This document shows, piece after piece, positions 11,560 to 22,740 of a DNA stretch of 64,000 nucleotides. The stretch's first letter is position 1; each line of letters opens with the position of its first letter. The notes beneath the pieces are model-generated. The model saw only the letters and a program-made list of their open reading frames with translations, was not told the DNA's origin and did not search any database. Origin of the DNA: Nannobrachium achirus (Eukaryota > Chordata > Actinopteri > Myctophiformes > Myctophidae); the NCBI GenBank assembly GCA_963921795.1, contig OY997640.1:53850321-53914320 (forward strand). Reading direction: 5' to 3'. A program made the translations under genes and the position numbers.

Positions 11560-11850
11560 GGTTCAATATGTTTATTGTCAAATACACACACAATAGAGCT
11601 GGTAGTACTTAACATTGCAGGAAGTGGAATTTGTATACTTCTTCAACAGTGTGGGGGAAGAAATATAAAAATAACAAAATATATACAGTTAAGAGCCTTG
11701 CGGTCATGATGGAGAATCTTCTGGACCAGGCAGTGATGCAGACAGTCAGGATACTCCCGATGGTGAACTGTAGAAGTTGCAGAGTGGAGTCCATGCTGAA
11801 CCTCTTCAGCCTGTGGAGGAACAAGAGCAATTGTTATGATACTGTCTGTG
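11560..11850 (-). mobile_element. Truncated LINE: 3' end of the ORF2 region
   Basis: On the minus strand, 11830 downwards reads LFLHRLKRFSMDSTL and then IGSILTVCITAW. This resembles the region after the reverse transcriptase in fish LINE ORF2 proteins (FLRRL...SIL..CITVW). It is followed by a short tail with TATTGTGTGTG and TTTGACAATAAA, also seen at 39560-39620. It is a short remnant lacking the RT and endonuclease core, and the clade is not resolvable by eye. Confidence 0.65.
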
Positions 11851-11952
11851 TTGTGTGACTAGCTCAAGTTCTTGTTGATGTGAACCCTGGGGAGGTAAAA
11901 GCCCTCCTAGTTTTAGGAGGGCCCTGTCTCAAGGTAAATAGGAGGTAGGGAC

Positions 11953-12316
11953 ATCACGTGACAACGGGGAGGCGCCATGTCCAGCCATGGAGCTCACCAT
12001 GGGTGCCAGTATCGCGAGACTATCCACCGTTTCCTTTCTGGGAACCAAATCTCGCGATACTTCGGAGACAGAAACAATTATTATTTACTGTTATTATTAT
12101 TATTTCATTATGTACTGTGCACATCGAAAAGCAAGTGATTGTAAAAATACCTTTGATATATTTTCTTTTATATTCCTGAACCGATTATATGACAAAGGTC
12201 TCAGTCGTTCATAAATAGTGTTTCTTCCAGGTTTGCTCATGAGCTGATCTAGCCTGCTCCATCATTCTGGCACCCATGGGAGCGTCATGGCCGGTCCCGG
12301 TGGTCACGTCACGTGG
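11953..12316. mobile_element. MITE-like inverted-repeat element
   Basis: The left arm (11953-12011), containing CACGTGAC, GCCATGG and CCATGGGTGCCAG, is mirrored by the right arm (12266-12316), containing CTGGCACCCATGGGAGCG, GTCATGGCC and GTCACGTCACGTGG. The arms are ~50 bp and diverged. The interior holds an inverted pair of CGCGAGA-type motifs. Confidence 0.55.
12009..12060. promoter_or_regulatory. Inverted pair of TCTCGCGATA motifs
   Basis: GTATCGCGAGA (12009-12019) and TCTCGCGATAC (12050-12060) are exact reverse complements. They differ by one base from TCTCGCGAGA, the vertebrate promoter motif bound by BANP. They lie inside an inverted-repeat element, so a functional role is unproven. 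Confidence 0.4.
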
Positions 12317-12324
12317 TTTCCCTT

Positions 12325-12930
12325 CCTTATATTTTAACTTCCTTGCCCTGTCTGAGGATCTGCGTGCGCACAGGCTCATATCTGTAACAGGGAGCCTGTC
12401 CTTGCAGGGCTTTAAATATACAGTTTTATATTTGTTACAGTAAGTCAGTAAGACAGTGAAATTAGCTGGAGGGTCAGTAAAAAAAAGAAGAAAAGAAAAA
12501 AATAGGTTGAGGCCGGGGGAGTACAATAGTGTCTTCTGGAGGTGCTTCTGTTGAACAGAATTCCTATGAGACCTTCTCAGCAAGACGTGAGAGAGAGGGG
12601 AGTCAGTGACAGAGTAAGGCAGAGAAAGAAAGCTGCTGTGGAAAAGAAATGTTATGAGATAATACTGAGGCTGCAGCGCAGTGCTTCCACTTTGCATTGT
12701 GGCTGCCTTCAGTGTTTATTTAGAAACCTGCCTCATTTCCTTGTCCCCTCCCACTATTGTACATTTGAGGAAGAGCTGACCCTAACCTGGAGTTTTGGAG
12801 CTTTTAGACCTTAATCTATAATATCAACCTAAGTGTTAACCTTAATGTAAATATTAATAAGCTTTTACTCTCATTCAGTTAGACTTGCAAGTTAGTTTGC
12901 AAACTGACCTGCCAGTCACTTTCAGAAATT
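12325..12930. other. No feature seen
   Basis: Ordinary mixed sequence without gene evidence. The words CTCCAGAGGTGCTTC-like and ACAGAATTCCT near 12540-12565 recur in inverted form near 16395-16425, suggesting an undefined repeat. Confidence 0.3.
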
Positions 12931-12931
12931 T

Positions 12932-12933
12932 CA

Positions 12934-12968
<35 letters not shown>

Positions 12969-12971
12969 ACT

Positions 12972-13002
<31 letters not shown>

Positions 13003-13023
13003 ACACACACACACACACACACA
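12932..13023. repeat. Compound (CT)n(CA)n microsatellite
   Basis: A CT tract is followed by CA units with a few CG interruptions. Confidence 0.95.
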
Positions 13024-13035
13024 AAAGAAAAGCGT

Positions 13036-13475
13036 GAATCAGCCTGTTATAGCACCACCATGAGGCATGTGAGATATGAGGAATGTGCGTGCAAAGTTTC
13101 ACTGCAATCGGACTTATGATTTGAGACATTTTGTTCAACGGGTCCCTTCTGCAAACTTTGGTAGACAATCTTAGACAATCAGGATGGAATATGAAAATGT
13201 GGACACATCCGTCCTTATCACATGACTATAGAGTGTGTACCGAATTGCGTTTGGACAAAGTCTGTAGGAATAATAGAAAAAAATTGTTTTGCAAAAATCA
13301 GCATCCTGGTGGCACTACTGTAAAACAGGCCGATGTGAAAAAATTGGGCCAGAGTTTCTGCTCTGGCCTCCAGGGAGTGTGCCTGCACAGTTTCATGGCG
13401 ACGATCTGTGCAACCGTGCGGGAGATTAGTTGTCCACAGACGGGCGGAGCACGCACGCACGCACGCATGCACGCA

Positions 13476-13537
<62 letters not shown>

Positions 13538-13620
13538 ATGGACGGACAATGGTGAATACATACTCTTGGCCACGCCTTCGGCCTGGCGGAAACAATTCGT
13601 TTTGTAACTTTACTCATATG
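13036..13620 (+). repeat. Fish repeat with TATAGCACCACCATGAGGC block
   Basis: The block TTATAGCACCACCATGAGGC resembles 14357-14380 (GCGCCACCATGAGGCCG) and the start of the minisatellite at 7837-7850. Each occurrence is followed by a low-CpG body and a tail rich in CACA/GACA. The word GTTTCACTGCAATCGGAC and a second GTTTCATGGCGACGATCTG hint at an internal duplication. The family is not known to me. Confidence 0.45.
13449..13535. repeat. Compound (GCAC)n(AC)n microsatellite
   Basis: About twelve GCAC-type units lead into about 20 AC units. Confidence 0.95.
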
Positions 13621-14074
13621 GTTGCTAAGTATCAACTGGTGGTGAAATGGTACTAATGTATCCAATGAGAAAAACAATGAAAGGCTGCCTACAAATCGAA
13701 TTATCAGGCTTAGAAATGACCTAACAACTATATCACCCATCATAGACACGTTTGCTACCTGGCGTCACCGCCAACGCACATAAGCAGCATCATGTTGTGT
13801 TGCATTATTTTCTTTCTGTAGGAGAGTAGCGTTGTCACTTCTCAGTTGTTTCATCAAACTAAATAACACACATGTATAACAGATCTCCGAAATCTCAGGA
13901 ATATTTTGACAGACCATGACATGCTTCAGTGTGGATAATGAATCATGTGATTTCCTATAGTAGTTTCCAACTACAGAGTACCGCCACAGAATTAATGATG
14001 ATGATTACGTAATTTTAAAACATCTATGGGATTGGGATTTTGAATGGAAAAAATCACACCCGTGTGAAGTGGAG

Positions 14075-14132
<58 letters not shown>
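14075..14132. repeat. (GT)n microsatellite
   Basis: About 28 GT units within a repeat related to 13036-13620. Confidence 0.95.
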
Positions 14133-14136
<4 letters not shown>

Positions 14137-14159
14137 CATGTGTACCGATTTTTGTGACA

Positions 14160-14800
14160 TTTGAAGAAAATATGTAGGAAAAGGAGCAAAAAGTGTGTTT
14201 TGGAGAAAATTCAAGATGGTGGAAAATCTATCCTGGCGCAAATGGGCGTGGCCTATATGGGGAGATGCGTCTTGACCCAAGGAATCCAGGGAAAAAAGAA
14301 TTTTAATTTTCCGATCTACGGTTCAAGAGTTACGGGGCAAAACGTAAAGTGGGCCGTTATAGCGCCACCATGAGGCCGAGTGATGTAATTATTTTTCGAT
14401 TCATTCTTAAAATCATTATGAATCTCCTCTCCGAGGTTTGAAACTGTAGCTCCTATGGTTTACGAGAGAAAAATACTTGAAAGTGATTTCTTGCATTGTC
14501 CCATTATAAGTCAATGGGGACAATTAAGCGTCGTTTTTTGCCGATTACGTCGGCATGGTAAGGCGGATCGGAACGAAAGGTAATAGAACACCATTCCCGG
14601 CCGAGCCGCACATTTTGATGTATATATTGCGCGAGTGGCGTAAATGGTGCGGCACTAGTTACGCGCCGAAGTCAGGCTACATACACACAGACACACAGAC
14701 AGACACACACACACACACACAGACCCACACAGCCACGTATAGGGAGCTGCACACAGCTCCAAAAATCTTCATGACCCAGGGGGCGTGGGTTTGATGTCAG
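14160..14800 (+). repeat. Second copy of the GCGCCACCATGAGGC repeat type
   Basis: It includes GTTATAGCGCCACCATGAGG, followed by a mixed body, then CAGACACACAGACAGACACA and a short CA tract (14681-14722). The ending GGGAGCTGCACACAGCTCC is a short palindrome. It is related in wording to 7850-8640 and 13036-13620. Confidence 0.45.
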
Positions 14801-15509
14801 GATTTCGGTATGCTAGCATAACTTGCCGTAGTGATCTTGTCTCTCTCTTTCTGTTCTCTGACTAGCATTCAATCCTGCAACCACCCACCACACATTACTA
14901 TCACAAAACATAAAGACGTGTAACTAGACTATAGCGCTGTTTCTCATGAATGGATCACAACAGCTTGCCTGAAATGCCTTAAAAAATAAATCCACATATG
15001 CAAACGTTCGTTCCTCCACAACGCTCTAAATACAAGGCACCCGAGGCCTTCTGCAAACCATTTGAAGTCACTGTTGTTTGCACTTGTATCTGCGTGTATC
15101 TGAGGAAGTGGTCCTGGTATCAGCCAGGCTGCTAACTGGGTAATTAAGGATGGCTCTGTACACTCCAATTAACAGGCACTGGTGCAAGTAGGCTTGGTGT
15201 ATGGTGCGTGAAGTGGGGTCATGTGCTACGTGTCACGACCAAGGACTAACACATGTGAGCAAGTTGAAGGAGCCATACTTTAGATCAGTGGTTCTCAAAT
15301 GGGTGTATGTGAACCCCTAGGGGTATGCAGAGGTACTACAGGGGGTATGTGAGAGAAAGTGGAAATGGAAAAACATGAACACAGTTTAAAGTAAATGTGC
15401 TCAGGATGCTCTACTTTCAAGTCTTTCACTTTTCTGATTTGTAATGTCATATTCCTCAATTTATGTTTCAAAATGTCCATACATGTCCAAGCTCAAAACG
15501 CGATGATCT

Positions 15510-15612
15510 GCTATTTTGGGATATCTTCGCTCACCCTAAACCTAACCTCCGCGGGGAGTCGCTAACCCTCCCGACGCTCCTTTGTCGAACTGGCGGCCGT
15601 TCGAAAGAGCGA
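15510..15612 (-). repeat. GAGGGTTAGCGACTC repeat, inverted copy
   Basis: Its reverse complement (TTTCGAACGGCC, GGAGGGTTAGCGACTC, GGAGGTTAGGTTTAGGGTGA) matches 43781-43870. It includes degenerate telomere-like GGTTAGG words. Confidence 0.65.
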
Positions 15613-15701
15613 GATTTCCCTGCTATTTTAGCTACTTTTATATGATGATAATACTGCAGTATGGCAAAGTAGAGCATTCTTTTACAAAAAAAGAAATACA
15701 T

Positions 15702-15704
<3 letters not shown>

Positions 15705-15765
<61 letters not shown>
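15705..15765. repeat. (AT)n microsatellite
   Basis: About 30 uninterrupted AT units inside the hAT-like element. Confidence 0.97.
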
Positions 15766-15767
<2 letters not shown>

Positions 15768-15914
15768 AACGATATGCTAGATGTTGTTTTCTCTTTTTCT
15801 AAGCAACATGATGTGTAATGGGGATACTTTGATCCAGAAATCAGGAAAAGGGTATACTGAAGCCAAAAAGGTTTGAGAACCACTGCATTAGATCATGGGA
15901 GGGGACAAGGAAAT

Positions 15915-16341
15915 AGGTTCATTTTATCGTCTAATCAAGCTTTTGGGGAGACCGCAGACAGTTTTTAAGTTGTTTGATTCTAATACGTGAGCTGGATGTG
16001 TTCTTTCAATTACCTTTTTTCATTTATTTTTAATAATTATTTTGGAAAATGTCAAAGAAAATAATTAAATACAATAAAGAATAAAAAGATAAATAAAAAA
16101 AAGTAATCACGGCCATTACGTATTAGGAGGACAGTACGAGTCACCAGAACCAAGAACAGGATGGTTAAAATGGAGTTTGAAGTTACAATGAGTGTGTATA
16201 GGAAGGGGGTCTGATAAAATGAATATCAAATATCTAAATATTGAATCAAGCAACTTAAAAACTGTATGGGGTGCTCCCAAAAGCCTGATTAGACGATAAA
16301 ATGACCAAAAGTATTTTTTGAAAGTGAAATATCCCTTTAAT
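15915..16341. mobile_element. TTAA-type MITE, left terminus lost
   Basis: The arm TTCATTTTATCGTCTAATCA with CAGTTTTTAAGTTG (15918-15990) is mirrored at 16241-16306. The right end reads GTGAAATATCCCTTTAA, whose complement TTAAAGGGATATTTCAC is a terminus common in TTAA-targeting fish elements. The matching left terminus is absent next to the adjoining hAT-like element. Non-coding. Confidence 0.6.
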
Positions 16342-16750
16342 CTCTCACTCTAACTATCCTTCTCTCCCCCTCCTTGCTGCTGATAAGGCCTCAGAGGAAT
16401 TCTGTTCAACAGAAGCACCTGTAGGAGACAGTAGTACTCCTCAACCTGGTTCGTTTTTTTTTTTTTTCTCATTGAGAAACAACTTTCCTGTCTGCACAGA
16501 CTGCACAGTGTGGTTCACTCATGGGTTCACCGTCTTGTTTTCGTGCACTAATCTGCATGCTGTGAGAGTTTCTGAGATAACAATGGATGTGCATAAAATG
16601 ATGGGTTTACTTTAAAAAGGCAAACTTAGATTATCAGGATAGAAAATAATAAAACAAATGATATTACCAACAGAGAAATAGCAGCTTGGCAGACTACAGA
16701 TACCATCCAGTATGGTATCAGAATGCTGCTAATACCGTCACAATAGTTCA
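16342..16750. other. No clear feature
   Basis: Contains a 16-nt T run near 16453 and otherwise unremarkable sequence. Confidence 0.35.
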
Positions 16751-16755
16751 TGGTA

Positions 16756-16930
16756 CTTAACCCCTTTCAACCTGGTGTCCCTATTTTGGGCATGTCATTA
16801 TAGGTGAAATCTTTCAAAGATCTTCCACACAATTTTAAAGATAAAAAAAGAGAAAAGTAAATAGCACATCTACAAATGCCAATGTGTCTGGATGTGATGC
16901 ATTGTGAGCTTGTAGATGTGCTATTTTTTG
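16756..16930. repeat. Repeat with dispersed palindrome
   Basis: The word CAACCTGGTGTCCCTATTTT precedes palindrome arms ATAGCACATCTACAAA and GTGAGCTTGTAGATGTGCTA (16861-16922). The same order (AACCCTAGTGTCC, then palindrome) occurs at 18068-18154 and 57130-57208, and inverted at 26419-26525. Confidence 0.7.
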
Positions 16931-17455
16931 TATTTGTGGCTTAAAGAGCCATTCACTCAAGGACTATATTTTAACTATAACTATAAATATGCAGTTTAAA
17001 AAATTGTTCCAACTCAAGTGAGTCCACACCACAACTATGACAACAGTAATGAACGAAATAGGTGAGTTGAGTTGCCCTCCTCTGACTTTGTAGGACAATA
17101 GGTGATGCAGGCATTGGAACTATACTCTTGGATGCTGCTGTTCACCGAGACTGAAAATAAACATTATCAACAGTCAGTCACAAGGAGTGCGTATGAATGC
17201 TGTGGCCCCATCATTACCCATCTCCACCAGTGCATAACATTTCTCCTCTCTCAATTCTATTTTGGATAAATAAGGTGCTTAGATTGGACTTTCAATGTTT
17301 TTTGTTGTCGTTGGTATTGGTGTTAAACGTGTTCTATAGAAACGGAGAATGAAGCTTTGAATACACATTCTTCACCTATTTTCCCTATCTTTTTCCTCTT
17401 TCAGTCAACTTCCCAAACGCACGTACGATCAAATACAACCAAGGACGGACAGACA
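16931..17455. other. No feature seen
   Basis: AT-rich sequence without gene or repeat signature. Confidence 0.35.
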
Positions 17456-17503
17456 GACACACGCACATGCATACACGCACAGGCGCACGCACACGCGCAC
17501 ACA

Positions 17504-17571
<68 letters not shown>
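17456..17571. repeat. Compound (CGCA)n(CA)n microsatellite
   Basis: CGCA-type units are followed by about 20 CA units, as at 13449 and 35424. Confidence 0.95.
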
Positions 17572-17574
<3 letters not shown>

Positions 17575-17967
17575 CAGACAGCCCAGATCAGGTGGAGACG
17601 GGTGGATCAATGGATCCACACCACCGCCCCTCATATGCCCGTGCCTCATGACTTCACTCCTCTGCGATCCTATTTCTATTGACTAAACGCTGGCCACACT
17701 TAAATCTGCCATTGTGGTTATTAATTACTCCTTAGAGTTCAGTTAAAAGCCCAGAGAGGGAGACAGGGGTTTGGAGGAGGGAGTGAGGGAAGAATCATAG
17801 GAGCAAGGAAGAGAAGTATAGTAGCAGGGAGAAGGAGGGGGGGGGGGGAGGAGAGGACGGCAACAAAGCCAAATACATGCACCGTCGTACGACGGTGTCC
17901 CACCAAAAAAATCAGACCTATACAAGCTCACAACACGTCGCATCCACAATGCTTTGTGAGCTTTGAG

Positions 17968-18412
17968 CAGGGGTCCTCAACAGGGGGTCCGGGACCCCTA
18001 GGGGGTCCTCAGAGTTACTACAGCGGGTCCTTCAAATCTTCAAAATTATTTTTACATTAACAACTTGAACCCTAGTGTCCATATGCCTAGAACTGTTGCC
18101 AGAAATAGCAGATCTACAAGCTCAAGCATTGTGAGCTTGTAGATCGGCTATTTTCGGCAAAGAGGTTTGTTGTAGAGGGGAAAAAGAGCAGACTAAGTAC
18201 AGAGTAAAAGGTCAAGTTTATTGGGTAATAACGGCTCAAGCGGTTAAATATCTGAAAACACAAATTGACATTAATCCAAAATACACTGATGATTGTGCTG
18301 TATGCTGTCAAACGATGAAACTATATTGGATCTTTGAAAATGTTGTGGGGGTCCCTGCTTCATCTCTCTCTCAACTAAGCGGTCCTTGGCCTGAAAACAT
18401 TGAAGACCCCTG
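17968..18412 (+). mobile_element. Non-autonomous hAT-like element, 445 bp
   Basis: The left end CAGGGGTCCTCAACAGGGGG and the right end CATTGAAGACCCCTG are inverted. The flanks GCTTTGAG (17960-17967) and GCTTAGAG (18413-18420) differ by one base, as expected for an aged 8-bp duplication. The element carries a palindrome copy at 18103-18154. The 57.0 kb element and the debris at 54.06-54.15 kb belong to the same family. Confidence 0.88.
18103..18154. repeat. Dispersed palindrome copy
   Basis: The arms are AAATAGCAGATCTACAAGCT and GAGCTTGTAGATCGGCTATT, with a short centre (CAAGCATTGT). Confidence 0.9.
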
Positions 18413-18420
18413 GCTTAGAG

Positions 18421-18950
18421 GCTGGCTATTTTCGACGCGCGACACCGTTGCACAACGAAGTATATGAATCAAGCTTAAGGAGGATGGGGAAAGTTGTGCG
18501 TGTGGGGTGTGTGTGTAGGGGGGTGGGGAGGGGGGCGTACAGGAGGAAACAGCCAGGAACAAAAGACCTACCACATGGGGATCATACCTCCCACAGCTAC
18601 AAACCCACACATCCCTGTGGCTTCGCAGGCAGAGGTTGAGACCACCTAGGCAGAGGAGTCCCTGGGGGGATATGGACGCCCAGGAAATGAAATGATTCTC
18701 AGACAGGGGCGGTTGCACAGACGCAGATGTGTGGGCTCTGATATCGACAGAAGAATACTTACAGCCAAGCCCACGGCCCTCTGCTGCTCAACACAAAGAT
18801 TTACTCGTCTACTAGCAAATGATAAATAGTCATCCAGTCAAAAGTAAGACTGGATGTAAATGAAGCAAATGTGTTATTAAGCTATATAATTTCTGCTTGA
18901 AAGTTACATTAATGTTTACAAAGCCTGAACAGCCTATATGGAACTATTAC
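18421..18950. other. No gene seen
   Basis: G-rich tract near 18500-18540. The 18440-18720 interval is mixed and low in repeats. Open frames on both strands lack a family signature. Confidence 0.35.
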
Positions 18951-18952
18951 TT

Positions 18953-19032
18953 GTGTAGAGTCGTTATAAATCTGAATTGCCTTTTTGGCAATTAAACCAA
19001 AAATGCAATTCAGATTTATAATGACTCTACAC
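18953..19032. repeat. 80-nt hairpin with ~36-bp stem
   Basis: The arms 18953-18980 and 19005-19032 (GTGTAGAGTCGTTATAAATC and its complement) pair over 28 positions with one mismatch. An inner TTTTTGG/CCAAAAA stem leaves an 8-nt loop. The size fits a miRNA precursor, but a palindromic MITE is equally possible. Confidence 0.75.
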
Positions 19033-19049
19033 ACCCTCTTTGCCCCTCT

Positions 19050-19365
19050 TTTGAGCTGTTACCATCGGGCAGGAGGCTTAAAGTACCTATAGCAAAGAAG
19101 AAGGGTTGACATCATTTGTGCCAACTGCAGTGGAGATTTGAAATAAGAAAATGTTTGAATAGTTCCAACCCCCACAGCCCTTGAACACTGTTGCACTGTT
19201 GCCATGTCATGAGATGAACTTTATATAGTTTTAATGCATTGTGTATTTTATATGTTTTATTGTTGTATACTGACTGACTGACTGACTGACTGACTGCCTG
19301 TGTGCCAAAGACAAATTTCCATTTTATGCAAAAGTTAACAGTCAATAAAGTTTTCTTATCTTTTG
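19050..19365 (+). mobile_element. LINE 3' end
   Basis: TTACCATCGGGCAGGAGGCT resembles the codons for the (L)PSGRR motif near the end of fish LINE ORF2. It is followed by a 3' UTR-like stretch, a (CTGA)n tract (19265-19298), GCCAAAGACAAATTTCC and GTCAATAAAG, the kind of 3' tail seen in fish LINEs. Upstream ORF2 parts are absent, so this is a 5'-truncated copy. Confidence 0.65.
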
Positions 19366-19424
19366 CTTGAGGGGATATTGTCAGTCATCCACCTTCTCCA
19401 CAGTGAGAGAGAGAGTCACTATCA

Positions 19425-19515
19425 CTATCATTGTACAAAAATGTGTACAAAATATTAATAATTACTTATTTACATGTGTAAACTGATGTGATAATAAATG
19501 TGATTCTGATTCTGA
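19425..19515 (+). repeat. LINE/SINE-like 3' tail
   Basis: It ends GATAATAAATGTGATTCTGA followed by TTCTGAG, a tail motif with short repeated words as left by retroposition. No head was found. Confidence 0.4.
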
Positions 19516-19545
19516 GAATAAGTTGGTGAATAATGAATTATGTAG

Positions 19546-19580
19546 GTGTGTGGCATGTTCTTGCGGAACATGCCACACAC
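19546..19580. repeat. Perfect 15-bp hairpin
   Basis: GTGTGTGGCATGTTC pairs exactly with GAACATGCCACACAC across a 5-nt loop. Confidence 0.9.
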
Positions 19581-20159
19581 TAACATTTCGCTGCTTATAC
19601 CTGACCTTGAATCTTTAATCTAGAATGAGGTTTATTTAATTGGCATGTATCTAACTTTGCTTGTCCTAGGATTGGTGATTGGTATTTGGTTCACAAGTAG
19701 GCCCATGCACAATATATAGTCTACGAAGTGTCATCTTTGTAACCGATTTGACACAATTTCACCCTTGGGCATCGAATCGTAAATCTATGGGCCCACAGGT
19801 TGATAGACCCCTAAAAAGCCATATAGTTTATAGACTTCATTGCAGCAAAATTGCTACTCTGTATTTACGTGTCTATTCACATATAGCGTGCAATAACTTT
19901 TGTCAATTCTTGTGTAGGTTAGCCTATAGTGTTGTCAATCATGAATAGCCTAAAAGATATAGCCCACATGGCAAAAATGATAAGGCATGATCACATTTCA
20001 ACTATAGTCTAATTCTCTTAAATGTTTGGAATGGAATTCCAATTTGGCTTTACTTTTGGGGGAAAGCAAATAATAAAGGGAAAGGATAATGACAGTTAGC
20101 TAGGACATGGGCTATTAAAATGTCAAAATTAAAAGCTGGGATATGATTATTAGAATCCT

Positions 20160-21000
20160 AGCATACTGTCGCCTGGCTTAATTCACAACATCAACGTGGC
20201 CTGGAGTCTGGACGCCTAGCAGCATGCAGCGACAATATTATGAACATGAATGAACGCATATGATACGCATCGCACGCGGGGCTGCTGGCTGCCGAGCCGA
20301 TGGAATAAATGTGCTATGCATGCTCGGCTTGTCGCCCGCTGCCTGTGGGAGCCGTAGCCAGCAGGCAGGATTTATAATCGTGATGAATCCCCGCGGTCGT
20401 GCGCGCAGGTCTCAGTAATTATGGCTGTCGTTCGACGGCGCGCGAGCGAGAGAGAGAGAGGGAGGGAGGGTGGAAAAAACAAGCCGGTGGAGGGAGGCAT
20501 TTTATCTTAATCACCGCGCGGCTCCATTCAAATTAATTTGACAAGTTTTCCCCTCACGCGAACCCGCAAATCCTTATTAGAAGACGCCTAGCGCAAATGA
20601 CAACCCCCCCCCCCCCCCTTCCTCCTCTAAACGCCTCGTCACATCTACGATAGAAATAAAAATAACTTGAGAGGAGGAGGAGGAGAAGATGGAGGAGGAG
20701 GAGGAGGAGGGGGGAAAAAGCGACAAAAAGGTTAAGACGCGTCTTCGCACGTATCTCCCTGTAGGGCGCCCTGAGCCATCCCCCTCCCGAGTGCTCCTCG
20801 TGTTTCTATAGTAATTTCCAGCCAATGATCAGTAGGTGTCCACATCGCAGCTTCCTCACCTCAGCACCAATCAGCCACACACAGCGACAGCCAGGAGACA
20901 CGGACCGACACACACAATACACCCCGGACTAGAGGGAAACGCACCACGCACTGCTCTCTCTCTGTCTTTCTTTATGCGAGACCTCTCTCCTCTATTCGCC
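20160..21000 (+). promoter_or_regulatory. CpG-rich block, probable cxxc4 promoter region
   Basis: CpG is frequent here (ATCGCACGCGGGG, CCCGCGGTCGTGCGCGCAGG, TTCGACGGCGCGCGAGCGAG, TCACCGCGCGGC), unlike the AT-rich flanks. CCAAT words lie at 20823 and 20866. It sits 3-4 kb before the cxxc4 coding exon on the same strand and looks single-copy. A transcription start around 20.8-21.1 kb is inference. A poly-C run (20604-20619) and GAGGAGG repeats (20669-20712) lie inside. Confidence 0.55.
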
Positions 21001-21262
21001 TATTTCACTTTTTTAGCCCTCAAAACGTGACCGAGAAAGTCGCTAAAATGGTCCTTTTGTTTTGAGCGCACTACTACTACTCACTTTATTCTTTCTTTCT
21101 CTTCCCTCCTCGCAGTCAAAACCTATGTGTCTGCGCGTCTTCTCGCGTGTTATTTGCATTATTTTCGCCCCGTATCGCCTCCTCGCAGTAATGTGCTGCC
21201 GCTGTGTGTTTTCAGACTGGTAGCAGCAGACTGGGATTTCCTCTTTCTAACAGCAAACCTAG
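20830..21262 (+). other. cxxc4: Candidate 5' UTR exon of cxxc4
   Basis: The block after the CpG-rich core ends in AACCTAG|GTAGGTGA, a good splice donor with intron start at 21263. The next strong acceptor on this strand is CCTCCCTTTCCCCCAG at 24261, three bases before the start codon. A leader exon spliced to the coding exon would explain both. The 5' limit is a guess. Confidence 0.4.
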
Positions 21263-21580
21263 GTAGGTGATGATGATGCTCTCGTCCAATATTTTGCCAT
21301 CTAGTGTCATATTTCTGCATGTCCTTTTCTCATCATCTCTCCTCGATTTATGTCTGCTTTAGCTTTGTTTCCCAGTTTCTCCAGGTAATTAATGCCAGGA
21401 ACAATTTTATCGGGCTATAATTTTCACAACTCACACAACCCTTTAGGATTGATTGCATGACCTTTTGATCTAAATGTCTAAAGATATATAATTAAAAACA
21501 CCGTGGTGCGGATGCACAATAGCCCGTCATCGGGATGTGGCTGTATAGTTTCTTTCTTCTTTCCGCTTCTCTCACTCACG

Positions 21581-21622
<42 letters not shown>

Positions 21623-22496
21623 TTTTCTATCATTCCCCTTTTTCTGTATGTCTGTCTCTCTCTGCCCCCCCCCCCACACCTCCCCTCCAAGTATTGAACA
21701 TTTCTGTCTCTCTAAACTTTGTTTACAGGCTGAAAATCAATGTCCGTGACTTGATTGCCTTTAGGCTGGTATTTCGCTCCGGGGGTGAATTGATTAAGTA
21801 ATAATGACCCTGAGGAGGGGCGATCATTAAGCCGTGTGGAGGTTTTGTTTACTGGTGTCATTGCCATGGCTGTATTTGGATGCAGCCACATCCACACGCA
21901 AACTACACATTAGAACTGGATTTATAATGAAATATTAAAACGATGATTTAAATTAATGATATTAGCATGAGGATAGGCCTATGCATAGGCTATTCTTAAA
22001 GCATTGGCTTCCACAAGAGTTAATGAAGCAAACATTTTGAAAACAAACAATTACTATAGCCTAATCAACAGCATATATGAATGTATGCTTTTGCTTTTTC
22101 ATGCCCTACATTCTAAGAAGCTTTAGACATGCTCTTCAGTATAGTCAGAGGATGGCAAAGACCACCCCAACAACACATGGCCCCCTAAACGTGCATTTTT
22201 ATAATCATTTTCAAATGTATTATTTTTTATTATTTTGTTTTTAATGTTTTTCTTTTTACAGCTCTCTTTGGGTTTATGGAGGTGATTTTGAAAATACTTT
22301 AGTGTTCTAGCTATTGATCAGGATTGGCGATTAAAAGACAGAAAAAGCCCAGAAAGAAAGGTAATGGAAGTGGAAGGGGAGAGATGAGTCTAATGGCCTT
22401 TTATCTGTGGAAACTGAATCCAGACAGAGTGAAGGATGGAGAGAGTCAAAGGAAATGGAGCCCCCACCACCACCACAACCCAGCACGCACGCTCAC

Positions 22497-22498
22497 AT

Positions 22499-22558
<60 letters not shown>

Positions 22559-22568
22559 ACACACACAC
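22497..22568. repeat. (CA)n microsatellite
   Basis: About 35 CA units with one TA interruption. A hAT-like element abuts its end. Confidence 0.95.
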
Positions 22569-22667
22569 AGGGGTGTCACACCAAATTCTGCGCCCTGGGT
22601 ACAAGGATTCACTGTGGGCCCCTCATGAATGGGATCGCATATGCATTATTTTTTGCTTTAACCATTG

Positions 22668-22740
22668 AAAAATAGCAGATATACAAGCTCACAGCACGGC
22701 ACCGATTGCCACGCTGCGAGCTTGTAGATCTTCTATTTTT
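22668..22740. repeat. Dispersed palindrome copy
   Basis: The arms are AAAAATAGCAGATATACAAG and GAGCTTGTAGATCTTCTATT around a CpG-containing centre. Confidence 0.88.

Larger units (their letters stand above)
15286..15885. mobile_element. Non-autonomous hAT-like element, 600 bp
   Basis: The ends CAGTGGTTCTCAAAT and TTTGAGAACCACTG are inverted, a typical hAT terminus. The flanking 8-mers CTTTAGAT (15278-15285) and CATTAGAT (15886-15893) match at 6 of 8 positions and probably represent a decayed target duplication. The interior has an AT microsatellite and a copy of the GAGGGTTAGCGACTC repeat, and no transposase. Confidence 0.85.
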
